Under the pieces are notes generated by a model. It was given only the letters and a program-made list of their open reading frames with translations. It ran no database searches and had not been told where the DNA came from. DNA of 53,439 nt. Origin: Bacillota bacterium. Its GTDB lineage: Bacteria > Bacillota > Clostridia > DSM-8532. The stretch spans positions 1 to 53,439 of the forward strand of contig JAKIML020000088.1 in assembly GCA_022702935.2 (NCBI GenBank), written 5' to 3'. Position numbers and translations under genes: made by a program. Positions within the stretch are counted from its first letter, which is position 1. Each line of letters begins with the position of its first letter. This document shows positions 34,469-43,392 of the stretch, one piece after another.

Positions 34469-34561
34469 AGGGTGCCTCCGGTAGTTAATTTTTAGACAAA
34501 TTTCAGCAAATTACTCTTATATATCCTCTACCACAACTGAGACATCCCTAATCAGAATATT

Positions 34562-35569
34562 TTACCAGCCTGTATCCTCGGTTTCGTGCTTACGTTTGCG
34601 GGTCATGAGATCAATGACGGCTTTCTTGCAGTCCTTGCCCTCAAATAGGATGGCATAGGCCTCCTGGCAGATGGGAAGGCTCACCTTGTATTTTTCGGAG
34701 AGCTCCTTTGCGGCCCGTGTTGCCGAGACGCCCTCAACAACCATTTTGACTTCTTTCTGAGCCTCATCTACACTCATGCCCTTGCCAATTAAGTAACCCG
34801 CCCGCCAATTGCGGCTGTGCTTGCTGGTGCAGGTGACAATGAGGTCGCCGATGCCCGTAAGCCCCGAGAAGGTTTTTGCATTGGCGCCCATGGCCGTGCC
34901 CAAACGGGCAATCTCGGTGATGCCACGAGTCATAAGGGCGGCCTTGCTGTTGTCGCCAAAGCCCAGGCCGTCGCAAATTCCGGCGCAAAGAGCGATAACA
35001 TTCTTCAAGGCCGAACCAATTTCGGTTCCTATCATATCCGAGCTGGTATAAACCCTGAAGCGGGGAGACATAAACAAATCCTGAACATTCATAGCCGCAT
35101 TCCTGTCATGGGAGGCGGCAACCACGGTGGTGGGTATGCCAATAGCCACTTCTTCAGCGTGGCTGGGTCCATAAAGGGCCACGGGCAGAACCTCGGGCAG
35201 CTCACTTAACAGCACCTGACTCAGCGTAAGACCGGTGCCTTCTTCCAGGCCCTTGGAACACATAACGACACAGTCATTGGGCTTTACATAGGGCTTTAAG
35301 CGCTGAGCGCTGGAGCGCACCGCCTGAGAGGGCACCACCATAACGATGTAATCATGGTCCTTCAGGCATTCTGCCAAATCGGTGGTAAACTCAACCGACT
35401 CCGGGATTTTAACCCCGGGGAGCTTGTCCCTATGCTCCCGCTCTTTGTTGAGCATGTCAACTTCCTCCTGAAAGAGGGACCACACCCGTACCTTATGACC
35501 ATTCCCCGAAAGAAGTATGGAAAGACTGGTTCCCCAGCTTCCCGCACCAATGATGGATACTACTGACAT
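34562..35569 (-). CDS. gpsA: Glycerol-3-phosphate dehydrogenase [NAD(P)+]
   Basis: The 335-residue enzyme reduces dihydroxyacetone phosphate to sn-glycerol-3-phosphate for phospholipid synthesis. The Rossmann motif IGAGSWGTSLS is at the N-terminus. The active-site Lys lies in GSALKNVIALCAG, and GLTGIGDLIVTCTSKHSRN is the family signature. It follows plsY, whose enzyme uses the glycerol-3-phosphate. der-plsY-gpsA is a common Firmicutes order. Confidence 0.97.
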   Translation of the reverse strand: MSVVSIIGAGSWGTSLSILLSGNGHKVRVWSLFQEEVDMLNKEREHRDKLPGVKIPESVEFTTDLAECLKDHDYIVMVVPSQAVRSSAQRLKPYVKPNDCVVMCSKGLEEGTGLTLSQVLLSELPEVLPVALYGPSHAEEVAIGIPTTVVAASHDRNAAMNVQDLFMSPRFRVYTSSDMIGTEIGSALKNVIALCAGICDGLGFGDNSKAALMTRGITEIARLGTAMGANAKTFSGLTGIGDLIVTCTSKHSRNWRAGYLIGKGMSVDEAQKEVKMVVEGVSATRAAKELSEKYKVSLPICQEAYAILFEGKDCKKAVIDLMTRKRKHETEDTGW

Positions 35570-35639
35570 ATTCTCATTACTCTCCTTAAGTTTTTTATCT
35601 TTATCCAGAAACAGTACTGAAATGCCCTTTATGAGTCCC

Positions 35640-36272
35640 TTAAGCCTGGGAGGCCTTCTTCTTGAAGCTCAGTTTTTTCTCATTGCCCGCCAGAAGCCTT
35701 TGAATATTGGCCCTGTGTCTCACGATGATGAGGATGGCCATTAAGGTGCCTACGGTTACCAGGGACCAGTGCTTTCCCATAAAATAGGCCATGACGGGGA
35801 AAAGGGCGGCACAGATCATGGACCCCAGCGAAACATAGCGGGTAAAGGCCACAATTACAATGAAGAAGCCCAGGCAGGCCAGGGCTATCCCCGGAGAAAA
35901 CATGACGATAACGGCAAAGGATGTCATAACGCCCTTGCCGCCCTTGAAGCCGAAATAAACAGGCCAGTTATGCCCCAGAACAGCAGAGAATCCGGCTAAA
36001 TACTCACCCAGATACTGGCCGTTCCCCGTGTCCAGGTCACGGGTCAGAAACCGACCCACCAAACAGGCAGCAATACCTTTTAAGAGATCCCCTAATATGA
36101 CAAGAACAGCGGCACTCTTGCCCAGGGTCCGCAAGGTGTTGGTTGCGCCGGCATTACCGCTGCCATGCTCACGGACATCGGTATTATAGAATAATTTGCC
36201 CACCACGAGGGAAGTGTTGATGCTGCCCAGGAGATACCCTGCCAGGGCAGAGATGAACACCGGTAGTATCAT
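35640..36272 (-). CDS. plsY: Acyl-phosphate:glycerol-3-phosphate acyltransferase PlsY
   Basis: The 210-residue integral membrane acyltransferase moves an acyl group from acyl-phosphate to glycerol-3-phosphate, making lysophosphatidic acid. Five to seven hydrophobic segments are present. Family motifs: GSINTSLVVGK, HGSGNAGATNTLRTLGK (motif 1), and KGGKGVMTSFAV (motif 2/3). Its ATG is directly next to the der stop with no gap, so the two are translated from one message. Confidence 0.96.
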   Translation of the reverse strand: MILPVFISALAGYLLGSINTSLVVGKLFYNTDVREHGSGNAGATNTLRTLGKSAAVLVILGDLLKGIAACLVGRFLTRDLDTGNGQYLGEYLAGFSAVLGHNWPVYFGFKGGKGVMTSFAVIVMFSPGIALACLGFFIVIVAFTRYVSLGSMICAALFPVMAYFMGKHWSLVTVGTLMAILIIVRHRANIQRLLAGNEKKLSFKKKASQA

Positions 36273-37595
36273 TTACTTATCCCCTTTTTCCTTAATCGTA
36301 AAGCGTATGGGCGTTCCCTCAAAACCGAAATTGCTGCGCAGCGTGTTTTTAAGGTAACGCTCATAGGAATAGTGCATGAGCTCCGCATCGTTGACAAAAA
36401 GGATAAAGCTTGGGGGCTTTACCCCGGTCTGGGTCATATAATAGATCTTTAAGCGCTTACCCTTGTCTGACGGCGGCTGAACCATGGCAATGGCATCATT
36501 GAGCACATCGTTGAGCACACCGGTTTGAACGCGGAAGGATGCCTGATCATTGACATAATCAATCAATTCAAACAGCCGCTCCACCCTCTGGCCTGTTTTC
36601 GCCGAGATAAAGACCACGGGGGCATAGTTCATAAATTCAAGCTGCTTGTATACCTCCTTGCGGTAACTTTCCAGCGTGCCCGTCTGCTTGTCAATCAAAT
36701 CCCATTTATTAATGACGATAATGGAGGCCTTGCCCTGCTCATGGGCATAGCCCGCAATCTTGGTATCCTGCTCGGTTACACCATCCTGGGCATCAATGAC
36801 AATAATGCATACATCGGCCCTGTCCACGGCGGCCCAGGAACGGATGATGCTGTATTTTTCAATGCTCTCATCAATGCGGCTCTTCCTTCTGATACCGGCC
36901 GTATCAATGAACATATACTTCTTTCCGTCCACCTCGTAGAAGGTGTCGATGGCATCCCGTGTGGTTCCGGGAACATTGCTGACAATGACCCGTTCCTCAC
37001 CCAAAATCCTGTTGATAAGAGAGGACTTGCCCGCATTGGGTTTGCCAATGATGGCCACCTTCACATAATCGTCCTCCTGATTATCATCCCCTTCAGCAGG
37101 AAAATGGCTGTAAATCTCATCCAGAAGCTCACCAATACCCAGGCCGTTCACCGATGAAATGGGGAAGATTTCACCCATGCCCAGATTGTAGAATTCATAG
37201 GCCTCGGGCGGGGTGCTTCCTATAGTATCGGCCTTATTGACAGCCAGCACCACGGGTTTTGCGGATTTTCTGAGCATGACGGCCACATCCTCATCAGCCG
37301 CCGTCAGCCCTGATTTCAAATCCACCATGAGCACAATGACATCGGCGGTGTCTATGGCAATCTGAGCCTGCCGTATCATCTGCTGCTTAATATAATCTTC
37401 GGTATGGGGCTCTATACCTCCCGTGTCAATGAGGGTAAACTTTTTGCCCCTCCATTCGCTTTCTGCATAGATTCTGTCGCGTGTGACTCCGGGCGTATCC
37501 TCGATAATGGAGATACGCCTTCCGGCCAGATAATTAAAAAATGTGGATTTCCCCACATTAGGTCGTCCTACAATAGCAACTACGGGTTTTGACAC
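36273..37595 (-). CDS. der: Ribosome-assembly GTPase Der (EngA)
   Basis: The 440-residue double-GTPase functions in 50S assembly. The first G domain has GRPNVGKST, DTGG and NKAD; the second has GKPNAGKSS, DTAGIRRKSR and NKWD. A C-terminal KH-like domain ends with KPPSFILFVN and GFEGTPIRFTIKEKG. The GTG start at 37595 gives VSKPVVAIVG, the family N-terminus, and has GGAGG 8 nt upstream. A longer frame to 37649 would begin upstream of the predicted transcription start, so it is rejected. Confidence 0.96.
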   Translation of the reverse strand: MSKPVVAIVGRPNVGKSTFFNYLAGRRISIIEDTPGVTRDRIYAESEWRGKKFTLIDTGGIEPHTEDYIKQQMIRQAQIAIDTADVIVLMVDLKSGLTAADEDVAVMLRKSAKPVVLAVNKADTIGSTPPEAYEFYNLGMGEIFPISSVNGLGIGELLDEIYSHFPAEGDDNQEDDYVKVAIIGKPNAGKSSLINRILGEERVIVSNVPGTTRDAIDTFYEVDGKKYMFIDTAGIRRKSRIDESIEKYSIIRSWAAVDRADVCIIVIDAQDGVTEQDTKIAGYAHEQGKASIIVINKWDLIDKQTGTLESYRKEVYKQLEFMNYAPVVFISAKTGQRVERLFELIDYVNDQASFRVQTGVLNDVLNDAIAMVQPPSDKGKRLKIYYMTQTGVKPPSFILFVNDAELMHYSYERYLKNTLRSNFGFEGTPIRFTIKEKGDK

Positions 37596-37628
37596 ATTTT
37601 GTACCTCCAGTTCCCATCTGTTATAAAC

Positions 37629-37657
37629 ATTGTACCCGCTTTTTGCCAAGATATCAA
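37629..37657 (-). promoter_or_regulatory. Promoter of der-plsY-gpsA
   Basis: Read on the minus strand: TTGATA (37657-37652), a 17-bp spacer and TACAAT (37634-37629). Transcription would begin near 37622, about 27 nt before the GTG. Confidence 0.7.
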
Positions 37658-37705
37658 ATCTAATTCACCATTCAAAACTGTTTCAAAGAATCCTGCGTTT
37701 CATTC

Positions 37706-37734
37706 TTGATTCTGGAAATAACATATGATATGAT
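37706..37734 (+). promoter_or_regulatory. Promoter of the GH94-type phosphorylase gene
   Basis: TTGATT (37706-37711), a 17-bp spacer and TATGAT (37729-37734). The predicted transcription start is near 37741, giving a 60-nt leader. Confidence 0.7.
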
Positions 37735-37742
37735 CAAGATGT

Positions 37743-37760
37743 TGTGAACGCGGTTTCACA
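37743..37760. promoter_or_regulatory. 18-bp inverted repeat at the transcription start, cre/LacI-like operator
   Basis: TGTGAACGCGGTTTCACA has TGTGAA / TTCACA arms around a CG-centred core. The inner 14 bases fit the CcpA cre pattern TGWNANCGNTNWCA with one mismatch. It sits just after the predicted +1, a typical roadblock or repressor position for catabolite or LacI-family control of a sugar gene. Confidence 0.65.
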
Positions 37761-37800
37761 CGCTTATACTAAGTGTTTTCACTCCTTGGAGGTATGGGTT

Positions 37801-40767
37801 ATGAAGGAAATAGTTGCACGAAAACTGTCAGTCACTCCTGACGAGTTTGCGGCCAGGACCTTTGGCAACGCCTTCGATAAAACAACGGGCAACGCCATCT
37901 ATTGTGACAGTGCCATGAAAAACGTTGTGGCAGTCAGCGGCTTAAAATTCAAGGCTCCTGTTGTTATAGAGCTTTTGAAGAACGAAATGGTTGCCGACTT
38001 TGCCATTGCCAGCACTCAAAACGGAAATTCCCTTCTTTTCAGTTATGACAGATCCTCTAACAATCTTAAGTTTTATAAAGCCGATGCCTCCGGAGTTGCG
38101 GAGATCCAGGCGCCTTACACAGTTGCCGCAGAGGCACTGAGGCAATTACATAACGTTCATCTCTGGGCCGGACAGCTCAACAGCAACGGCGAGCATGAGG
38201 TTGATCTTCTCACCCCCGCACCCGGTCCTCATTTTAATATCAATCTCCTGATGGGTAATCGGGTGGGCTATGCCCATGCCCTGCAGACCACCCCCAAGAG
38301 CGTGGTTGACAGAGTGGGCGGCGGAAGCTTCCGTTCCCATGCGGCCACCCAGGTTCTTGCAACACGCTGGGATATGCGCCAGGAGGAGAACGGCTTCCCG
38401 GCCAACCGCCAGTTCTATATTATTGAGAACAATCAAAAGATCTTTTATTCCGCTGAACCCACAGCGGCTAATATTGAAAGCGCAAAATGTATTCACGGCA
38501 GAAATCATACCCGCATCGAGTACAAGACCCGCTGCGGTCTGACCATCAAGCGCCTTATCTTCATTCTTCCCCAGTACCAGGGGCTCCCCCTGGCCACCGA
38601 GGTTCAGCGTATTGAAATCACCAATAACACTGACAGGGAAAGGGACTTAAGAATCGTCTACACCGGCATGTTCGGCAATGCCCAGCCCATGGGACAATGG
38701 GAGGATGTTCTCTATACCAATGTCATCATGCAGTCCCGTGTGCTTCAGAATGACGACGGTTCCATCCTGGCAGTGGGCCCCGATTACTACCCCCCCTACA
38801 CTAAAGGGGATCAGCGCTTCCACACCCTCATGGTCAGAGAGGAAGACAAGGTTTCCTTTGCTACTGAATTCTGCATGAACTATAACGAATTTGTAGGTGC
38901 GGGAAGCCTGCAGGAGCCCCAGAGTCTCCTTAAGCTTTCCAACAATCTCTACCGCAAGGGACCGGGCTTCTTTGCCGTGGCCGCTAACTTTAAGGTAGCT
39001 CCCAACACCACCAAGGTTATTGATAACTTTACCGGCCTGGTGTCGGATAAAACCAATCCCTCCTACAGCTACAGCGAAACCTACGCGTCGGAAATTCAGG
39101 CTCTGGTGGATACCTTCAAGCCCGAGGGCCTGCTGGAAAAGGCCTTTGCCTCAGTGGTCAAGTTCCTTGACGACTACTCCAGCTTTATCCAGTTGAATTC
39201 CTCCGATGCGCAAATGAACGCCTATTTCAATAAGAATCTTCCCTTCCAGGTGCTTTATCAGACCTTTGTTTCCCGCTCCTTCTGCCAGACCCAGAAGGGA
39301 TACCGCGAGCTTGGCTTCCGTGAAATTCAGGACATCTTTGCTTCCATGTACTATTTTGTAGCCATGGGCATGCCTGATTTTGTCAAGCAGTTGCTTAAGG
39401 AATGGTGCAGCATGGTCTTTGAGTTCGGCTATGCTTACCATAACTTCTTCTGGGTGGGCAAGGAACCTGGCAAATGGTCTGATGACGCACTATGGTTCAT
39501 TCAGGCTGTCTACCGTTATATCAACCTCACCGGGGATCTGGCCTTCCTGGATGAGGAAGTAACCATTGCCGGCACCGATGGCAAGACACGCCCCGTTTAT
39601 GAAACCATTAAGGCCATCTTGACCTATTCGTCCCAAATCTCCATCGGCAAGCATGGCATCCCCCTCATTGACAGCGCTGACTGGAATGACTGTCTCAAGG
39701 TGGACGATGACTTTATTGACGGTCCCACCAAGGAAAAGCGCTATAAGGAACAGATTGCTCAGGGCGGTAAAATGGGCGATCCCTTCAAGAGCGATTATTC
39801 TGAAAGCGTCATGAACGGCTTCCTGTTAAAGCTGGCTCTGGATGAGACCCTGTATCTGGCCAACGAGAAGGGCGATACTGATTATGTCCAGACCCTCAAG
39901 GCTTTAAGTGACAAGCTGCATAGCAACCTCCAGGCCCACGCCTGGAAGGAGGACTTCTTCGCCCGTGTGCTCCTCAACCGCTATGCCGATGGCCGTTATA
40001 CCTACTTAGGCGCCAAGGGCGATGGCTTCTCCATTGACCCTGAGATAGACGGCGTTTACTTCCTCAACTCCTTTAGCTGGTCAGTGCTTTCCGATGTGGC
40101 CAGTGATGCGCAGACTGAGAAGATGCTGGATGTGATTACACGCACCTTAAAGACCCCCTTCGGCCTTAAACTGGTTTCTCCCTCGGATTTAGGGCCCATT
40201 ACCCGAAGCAGTGCTACTGATCACTACTTCCCAGGCGACCGTGAAAACGGCGGCGTATTTAAGCATGCCTGCATGATGACCACCAGCGCCATGTTCAAGG
40301 CCGCCAAAAAGGTTAAGGATCCCGCTCTTGCTCAGAAGCTCACCGACATGGCTTACTGGATGCTGGACATCGTGCTGCCCTTCAAGACCATGGAAAATCC
40401 CTATGTGGTCTGCGGCAATCCTCGTTTCTGCACCCAGTACAATAACAGTGACACCGGTGAAAACATCGGTCCCATGCTGTCGGGAACCTCGACCTGGCTG
40501 ATATTGACACTTATGAATGCATATGGTATAGAATATACAAGACAAGGCATCATCTTCGATCCCATTCTGAAACCCAATGAGACAATGCTCTGCTACACTC
40601 TGAATACCGGTAAAGCCCTGTACAATGTAAAAATCACCAAAGAAAGCGGCTTTAAGCGTATCGCTGACGGGCACGCGGTTATTCGCTTTGATGGCGTTGA
40701 GCTCGGTTCCAACATGGTTCCTGTCATGACCGACGGCAAGGAACACAGTGTTGAGATTTCCTTATAG
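37801..40767 (+). CDS. GH94-type glycoside phosphorylase (cellobiose-phosphorylase-like)
   Basis: The 988-residue protein has an N-terminal beta-sandwich (glycosyltransferase 36 supersandwich type, about 1-330), a helical linker and an (alpha/alpha)6 barrel. The barrel carries GYRELGFREIQDI, DSADWNDCL (about residues 624-632, with the family's general-acid motif DWND) and DHYFPGDRENGGVFKHA. GH94 enzymes use phosphate to split beta-glucosides such as cellobiose, laminaribiose, chitobiose or beta-1,2-glucans, releasing a sugar 1-phosphate. At 988 residues it is longer than classical cellobiose phosphorylase (about 810) and shorter than beta-1,2-oligoglucan phosphorylases (about 1,100), so the substrate is open. 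There is no signal peptide. The start at 37801 has GGAGG 8 nt upstream. Confidence 0.85.
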   Translation: MKEIVARKLSVTPDEFAARTFGNAFDKTTGNAIYCDSAMKNVVAVSGLKFKAPVVIELLKNEMVADFAIASTQNGNSLLFSYDRSSNNLKFYKADASGVAEIQAPYTVAAEALRQLHNVHLWAGQLNSNGEHEVDLLTPAPGPHFNINLLMGNRVGYAHALQTTPKSVVDRVGGGSFRSHAATQVLATRWDMRQEENGFPANRQFYIIENNQKIFYSAEPTAANIESAKCIHGRNHTRIEYKTRCGLTIKRLIFILPQYQGLPLATEVQRIEITNNTDRERDLRIVYTGMFGNAQPMGQWEDVLYTNVIMQSRVLQNDDGSILAVGPDYYPPYTKGDQRFHTLMVREEDKVSFATEFCMNYNEFVGAGSLQEPQSLLKLSNNLYRKGPGFFAVAANFKVAPNTTKVIDNFTGLVSDKTNPSYSYSETYASEIQALVDTFKPEGLLEKAFASVVKFLDDYSSFIQLNSSDAQMNAYFNKNLPFQVLYQTFVSRSFCQTQKGYRELGFREIQDIFASMYYFVAMGMPDFVKQLLKEWCSMVFEFGYAYHNFFWVGKEPGKWSDDALWFIQAVYRYINLTGDLAFLDEEVTIAGTDGKTRPVYETIKAILTYSSQISIGKHGIPLIDSADWNDCLKVDDDFIDGPTKEKRYKEQIAQGGKMGDPFKSDYSESVMNGFLLKLALDETLYLANEKGDTDYVQTLKALSDKLHSNLQAHAWKEDFFARVLLNRYADGRYTYLGAKGDGFSIDPEIDGVYFLNSFSWSVLSDVASDAQTEKMLDVITRTLKTPFGLKLVSPSDLGPITRSSATDHYFPGDRENGGVFKHACMMTTSAMFKAAKKVKDPALAQKLTDMAYWMLDIVLPFKTMENPYVVCGNPRFCTQYNNSDTGENIGPMLSGTSTWLILTLMNAYGIEYTRQGIIFDPILKPNETMLCYTLNTGKALYNVKITKESGFKRIADGHAVIRFDGVELGSNMVPVMTDGKEHSVEISL

Positions 40768-40792
40768 AATTAGGAGCGAGCGTTTGCACAGC

Positions 40793-40832
40793 AAAATTCG
40801 GCCTTTTGAATAAAGGGCCGAATTTTGTTTTT
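40793..40832 (+). terminator. Rho-independent terminator after the phosphorylase gene
   Basis: The perfect 11-bp stem AAAATTCGGCC / GGCCGAATTTT is followed by GTTTTT. Confidence 0.92.
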
Positions 40833-40920
40833 CAGCCCTTTTGTCTTTAGGCATAGGAAGAGTTTCGGTATGATAATTATATAGTAATCATCCCACCCAC
40901 ATTCCTTTATGGAGGGAACT

Positions 40921-42315
40921 ATGAATCAGAAACTGGAAGCCTATAAATCATGGATAAAAAACCAAAGGGTGGCCGTCATTGGTTTGGGCATCAGCAATAC
41001 CCCCCTTGTAGAATATTTGGGCAGGCTGGGGGTTAATATCACCGTCTTTGACAAGAGCGAACCCGAGGCGCTTAAGGACAAAATCCAGGCCCTTAAGGAT
41101 TACAATGTTGAATTCAGTCTTGGCAAGGATTACTTAAGCAGGCTGAAGGGGTTCGATGTGATCTTCAAAACCCCTATCGTAAGGCCCGATATCCCCGAAT
41201 TTCTTGCCGAAAAGGAGCGGGGTGCCACCATTACCTCAGAAATGGAGGTCTTCTTTGATCTATGCCCTGCCGAGATTCTGGCGGTGACAGGAAGCGATGG
41301 CAAAACCACAACCACCACCATGATTTATGAATTAATGAAGGCCCAGGGTTATCACTGCTATTTAGGCGGCAATATCGGCACCCCCTTGCTTAACCGCATT
41401 GACGGGATAACCTCCGAGGATAAGATTGTGCTGGAGCTTTCCAGCTTCCAGCTTCTGACCATGAGGAAAAGCCCCCATGTGGCCGTCATCACCAATCTCT
41501 CCCCCAACCATCTGGATGTGCATACCTCCATGGAGGAATATGTGGACGCCAAAAAGAATATTTACCGGCACCAGCAAAAAGGGGATCTGGCCGTATTCAA
41601 CGCCGACAATGCCATCACCAACGCGCTTAAGCAGGAGGCCGCAGATCAGAGCGTGTTCTTTTCAAGGACCCAGGAGCTTAAGACGGGTGCATTCTTAAAG
41701 AATGATATCCTCTGCTACAGGGATGACAGCGGTACCACCGAGTATCTTCATAAAAAGGAACTGGCCCTTCCGGGTGACCATAATGTTGAGAACTATCTGG
41801 CGGCTATCGCCGCAACAAAGGCCTATGTGAGCGCAGATACAGCAGTCAGGGTGGGAAAAAGCCTGAAGGGCATTGAACACCGTATCGAATTTGTCAGAGA
41901 GCTCAATGGGGTCAAGTATTACAACGATTCCATAGGGAGCAGCCCCAGCCGCACCATGGCCACCCTTAATGCTTTTGATCAGCGTGTTATCCTTATAGCG
42001 GGAGGCTATGACAAAAAAATTCCCTACGATCCCCTGGGTGATGTTCTTATTGAGAAAACCAAACACCTGATTCTTATCGGACAGACGGCATCCCTTATTG
42101 AAATGGCCCTCATGCGCCGTCTGAAAGGCAAGAACCGGGGGCTTGACTTACGCATCACCCATTGCTCCACCCTCAGACAGGCGGTGGACTGTGCCTACCT
42201 CTCGGCCAAACCCGGGGATATTGTGTTATTATCACCGGCCAGTGCCAGCTTTGACATGTTTAAAAATTTCGAGGAACGGGGCAGAAAATTCAAGGAATAT
42301 GTCATGGCCTTATAA
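40921..42315 (+). CDS. murD: UDP-N-acetylmuramoylalanine--D-glutamate ligase
   Basis: The 464-residue Mur ligase adds D-Glu to UDP-MurNAc-L-Ala in peptidoglycan synthesis. The N-terminal Rossmann-like domain begins RVAVIGLGISNTPLVEYLG. The ATP loop is TGSDGKTTTTTM. The central domain has LSSFQL and NLSPNHLDVH, and the C-terminal domain has NDSIGSSPSRTMATL and IAGGYDKKIPY. It is isolated from other mur/fts genes, as seen in a number of Clostridia. The start at 40921 follows GGAGGG; an ATG at 40909 precedes that site and is rejected. Confidence 0.95.
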   Translation: MNQKLEAYKSWIKNQRVAVIGLGISNTPLVEYLGRLGVNITVFDKSEPEALKDKIQALKDYNVEFSLGKDYLSRLKGFDVIFKTPIVRPDIPEFLAEKERGATITSEMEVFFDLCPAEILAVTGSDGKTTTTTMIYELMKAQGYHCYLGGNIGTPLLNRIDGITSEDKIVLELSSFQLLTMRKSPHVAVITNLSPNHLDVHTSMEEYVDAKKNIYRHQQKGDLAVFNADNAITNALKQEAADQSVFFSRTQELKTGAFLKNDILCYRDDSGTTEYLHKKELALPGDHNVENYLAAIAATKAYVSADTAVRVGKSLKGIEHRIEFVRELNGVKYYNDSIGSSPSRTMATLNAFDQRVILIAGGYDKKIPYDPLGDVLIEKTKHLILIGQTASLIEMALMRRLKGKNRGLDLRITHCSTLRQAVDCAYLSAKPGDIVLLSPASASFDMFKNFEERGRKFKEYVMAL

Positions 42316-42354
42316 TATGGCCCGTTTACAGGCTTTTGCACCTTTCCTTCTCGC

Positions 42355-42383
42355 TTTACTAAAACCTTCAAGAGGGTTACAAT
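42355..42383 (+). promoter_or_regulatory. Promoter of the copper-amine-oxidase-like-domain lipoprotein gene
   Basis: TTTACT (42355-42360), a 17-bp spacer and TACAAT (42378-42383). Transcription would start near 42390, which supports the ATG at 42415 over that at 42385. Confidence 0.55.
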
Positions 42384-42414
42384 AATGGGGAATGAAAAAC
42401 CGGAGGTCGTACCT

Positions 42415-43380
42415 ATGAAAAAAATCACAGGATTTCGCATACTTATGGCACTCATTTGTCTTGCCCTGACCCTCTCCTTATGGGCCTGCAGTTTAAATAA
42501 TAGCACTCAGGCGGGGAACTCGCTTCCTGTAGCAGGCGATGCTGAGCATTCATCACCCGCACCTGCGTCAGCAGACAAGAGTGATAAGGGGATATACGAA
42601 AACCTGGTGATCAATGATCTGCCCATTGAAGACCATGAATATCTTGTCGAAAAGGTTCAGGAAACGGCTTATATTCTGCTGTCCGATGACATTCTTCCCT
42701 ATGCGCTGAAGCTGCCTAATTCCAACCAGTACTATCCCGACCTGTCCCTTGAAAACGGACAGATATCCTTAACCTGGAGAATGAATGATCAGCCCTATTT
42801 GAAAATTGATATGGTGGAGGGAAGCACCGAGGCCTATATCAATGACAGCAACGAGCCCATTGATATTAAGGTTGCCCCAAGAACAGTCAATGCGAAGCTC
42901 TATATTCCCATCAACCTGATTGTCCAGAGCCTTAACATGGGTGAAACCTATGATAAAGACCTGCAAACCACCTTTCTCCATTATCAGGAGAACTTCTCCA
43001 CTGTAGATCTCGTAGGATGCTGGTCCGATACCGGAACCAACAGCTTTGAGGAATTCAAAAACGCTCTTCAGGGTAATGGCAGCTTAGCTTCCTTTGTCAC
43101 CGCTTATGAGTTTAATGAGGACGGTACTTATCAGGTTCTCCTCCTTGGGGTGGGTGGCTTTGATGAGCAGATGGTTATGTGCAAAGGAAGGTACACCATC
43201 CTGGGTAACACATTGATCTATCAGCAGGTGGAGGAAACCCTCTATGAGGGCAATCCCCTTGAAATGGTGCATGAAAACCAGAAGCTGGATCATCCCGTTT
43301 ACGAATTCATCGATTTCTATGACAAGGCCAGCGACCAAATCGGCATCAACGGCTTTCTGCTTCAAAGGGTAACAGAATAA
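42415..43380 (+). CDS. Lipoprotein with copper amine oxidase N-terminal-like domain, unknown function
   Basis: The 321-residue product has a lipoprotein signal (MKKITGFRILMALICLALT, lipobox SLWAC) and a short Ser/Ala-rich tether. Residues about 85-190 resemble the Cu_amine_oxidN1 stalk domain, with the pattern VNAKLYIPINLIVQSLNMGETYD. The C-terminal part (about 195-321) looks like a lipocalin-like or threshold-type beta domain (LVGCWSDTGTNSFEEF, then YEFNEDGTYQVLLLG and GRYTILGNTLIY). No enzymatic role is evident. The stalk domain name does not imply copper binding. GGAGG lies 8 nt before the ATG. Confidence 0.75.
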   Translation: MKKITGFRILMALICLALTLSLWACSLNNSTQAGNSLPVAGDAEHSSPAPASADKSDKGIYENLVINDLPIEDHEYLVEKVQETAYILLSDDILPYALKLPNSNQYYPDLSLENGQISLTWRMNDQPYLKIDMVEGSTEAYINDSNEPIDIKVAPRTVNAKLYIPINLIVQSLNMGETYDKDLQTTFLHYQENFSTVDLVGCWSDTGTNSFEEFKNALQGNGSLASFVTAYEFNEDGTYQVLLLGVGGFDEQMVMCKGRYTILGNTLIYQQVEETLYEGNPLEMVHENQKLDHPVYEFIDFYDKASDQIGINGFLLQRVTE

Positions 43381-43392
43381 GGCGAAGGACTC

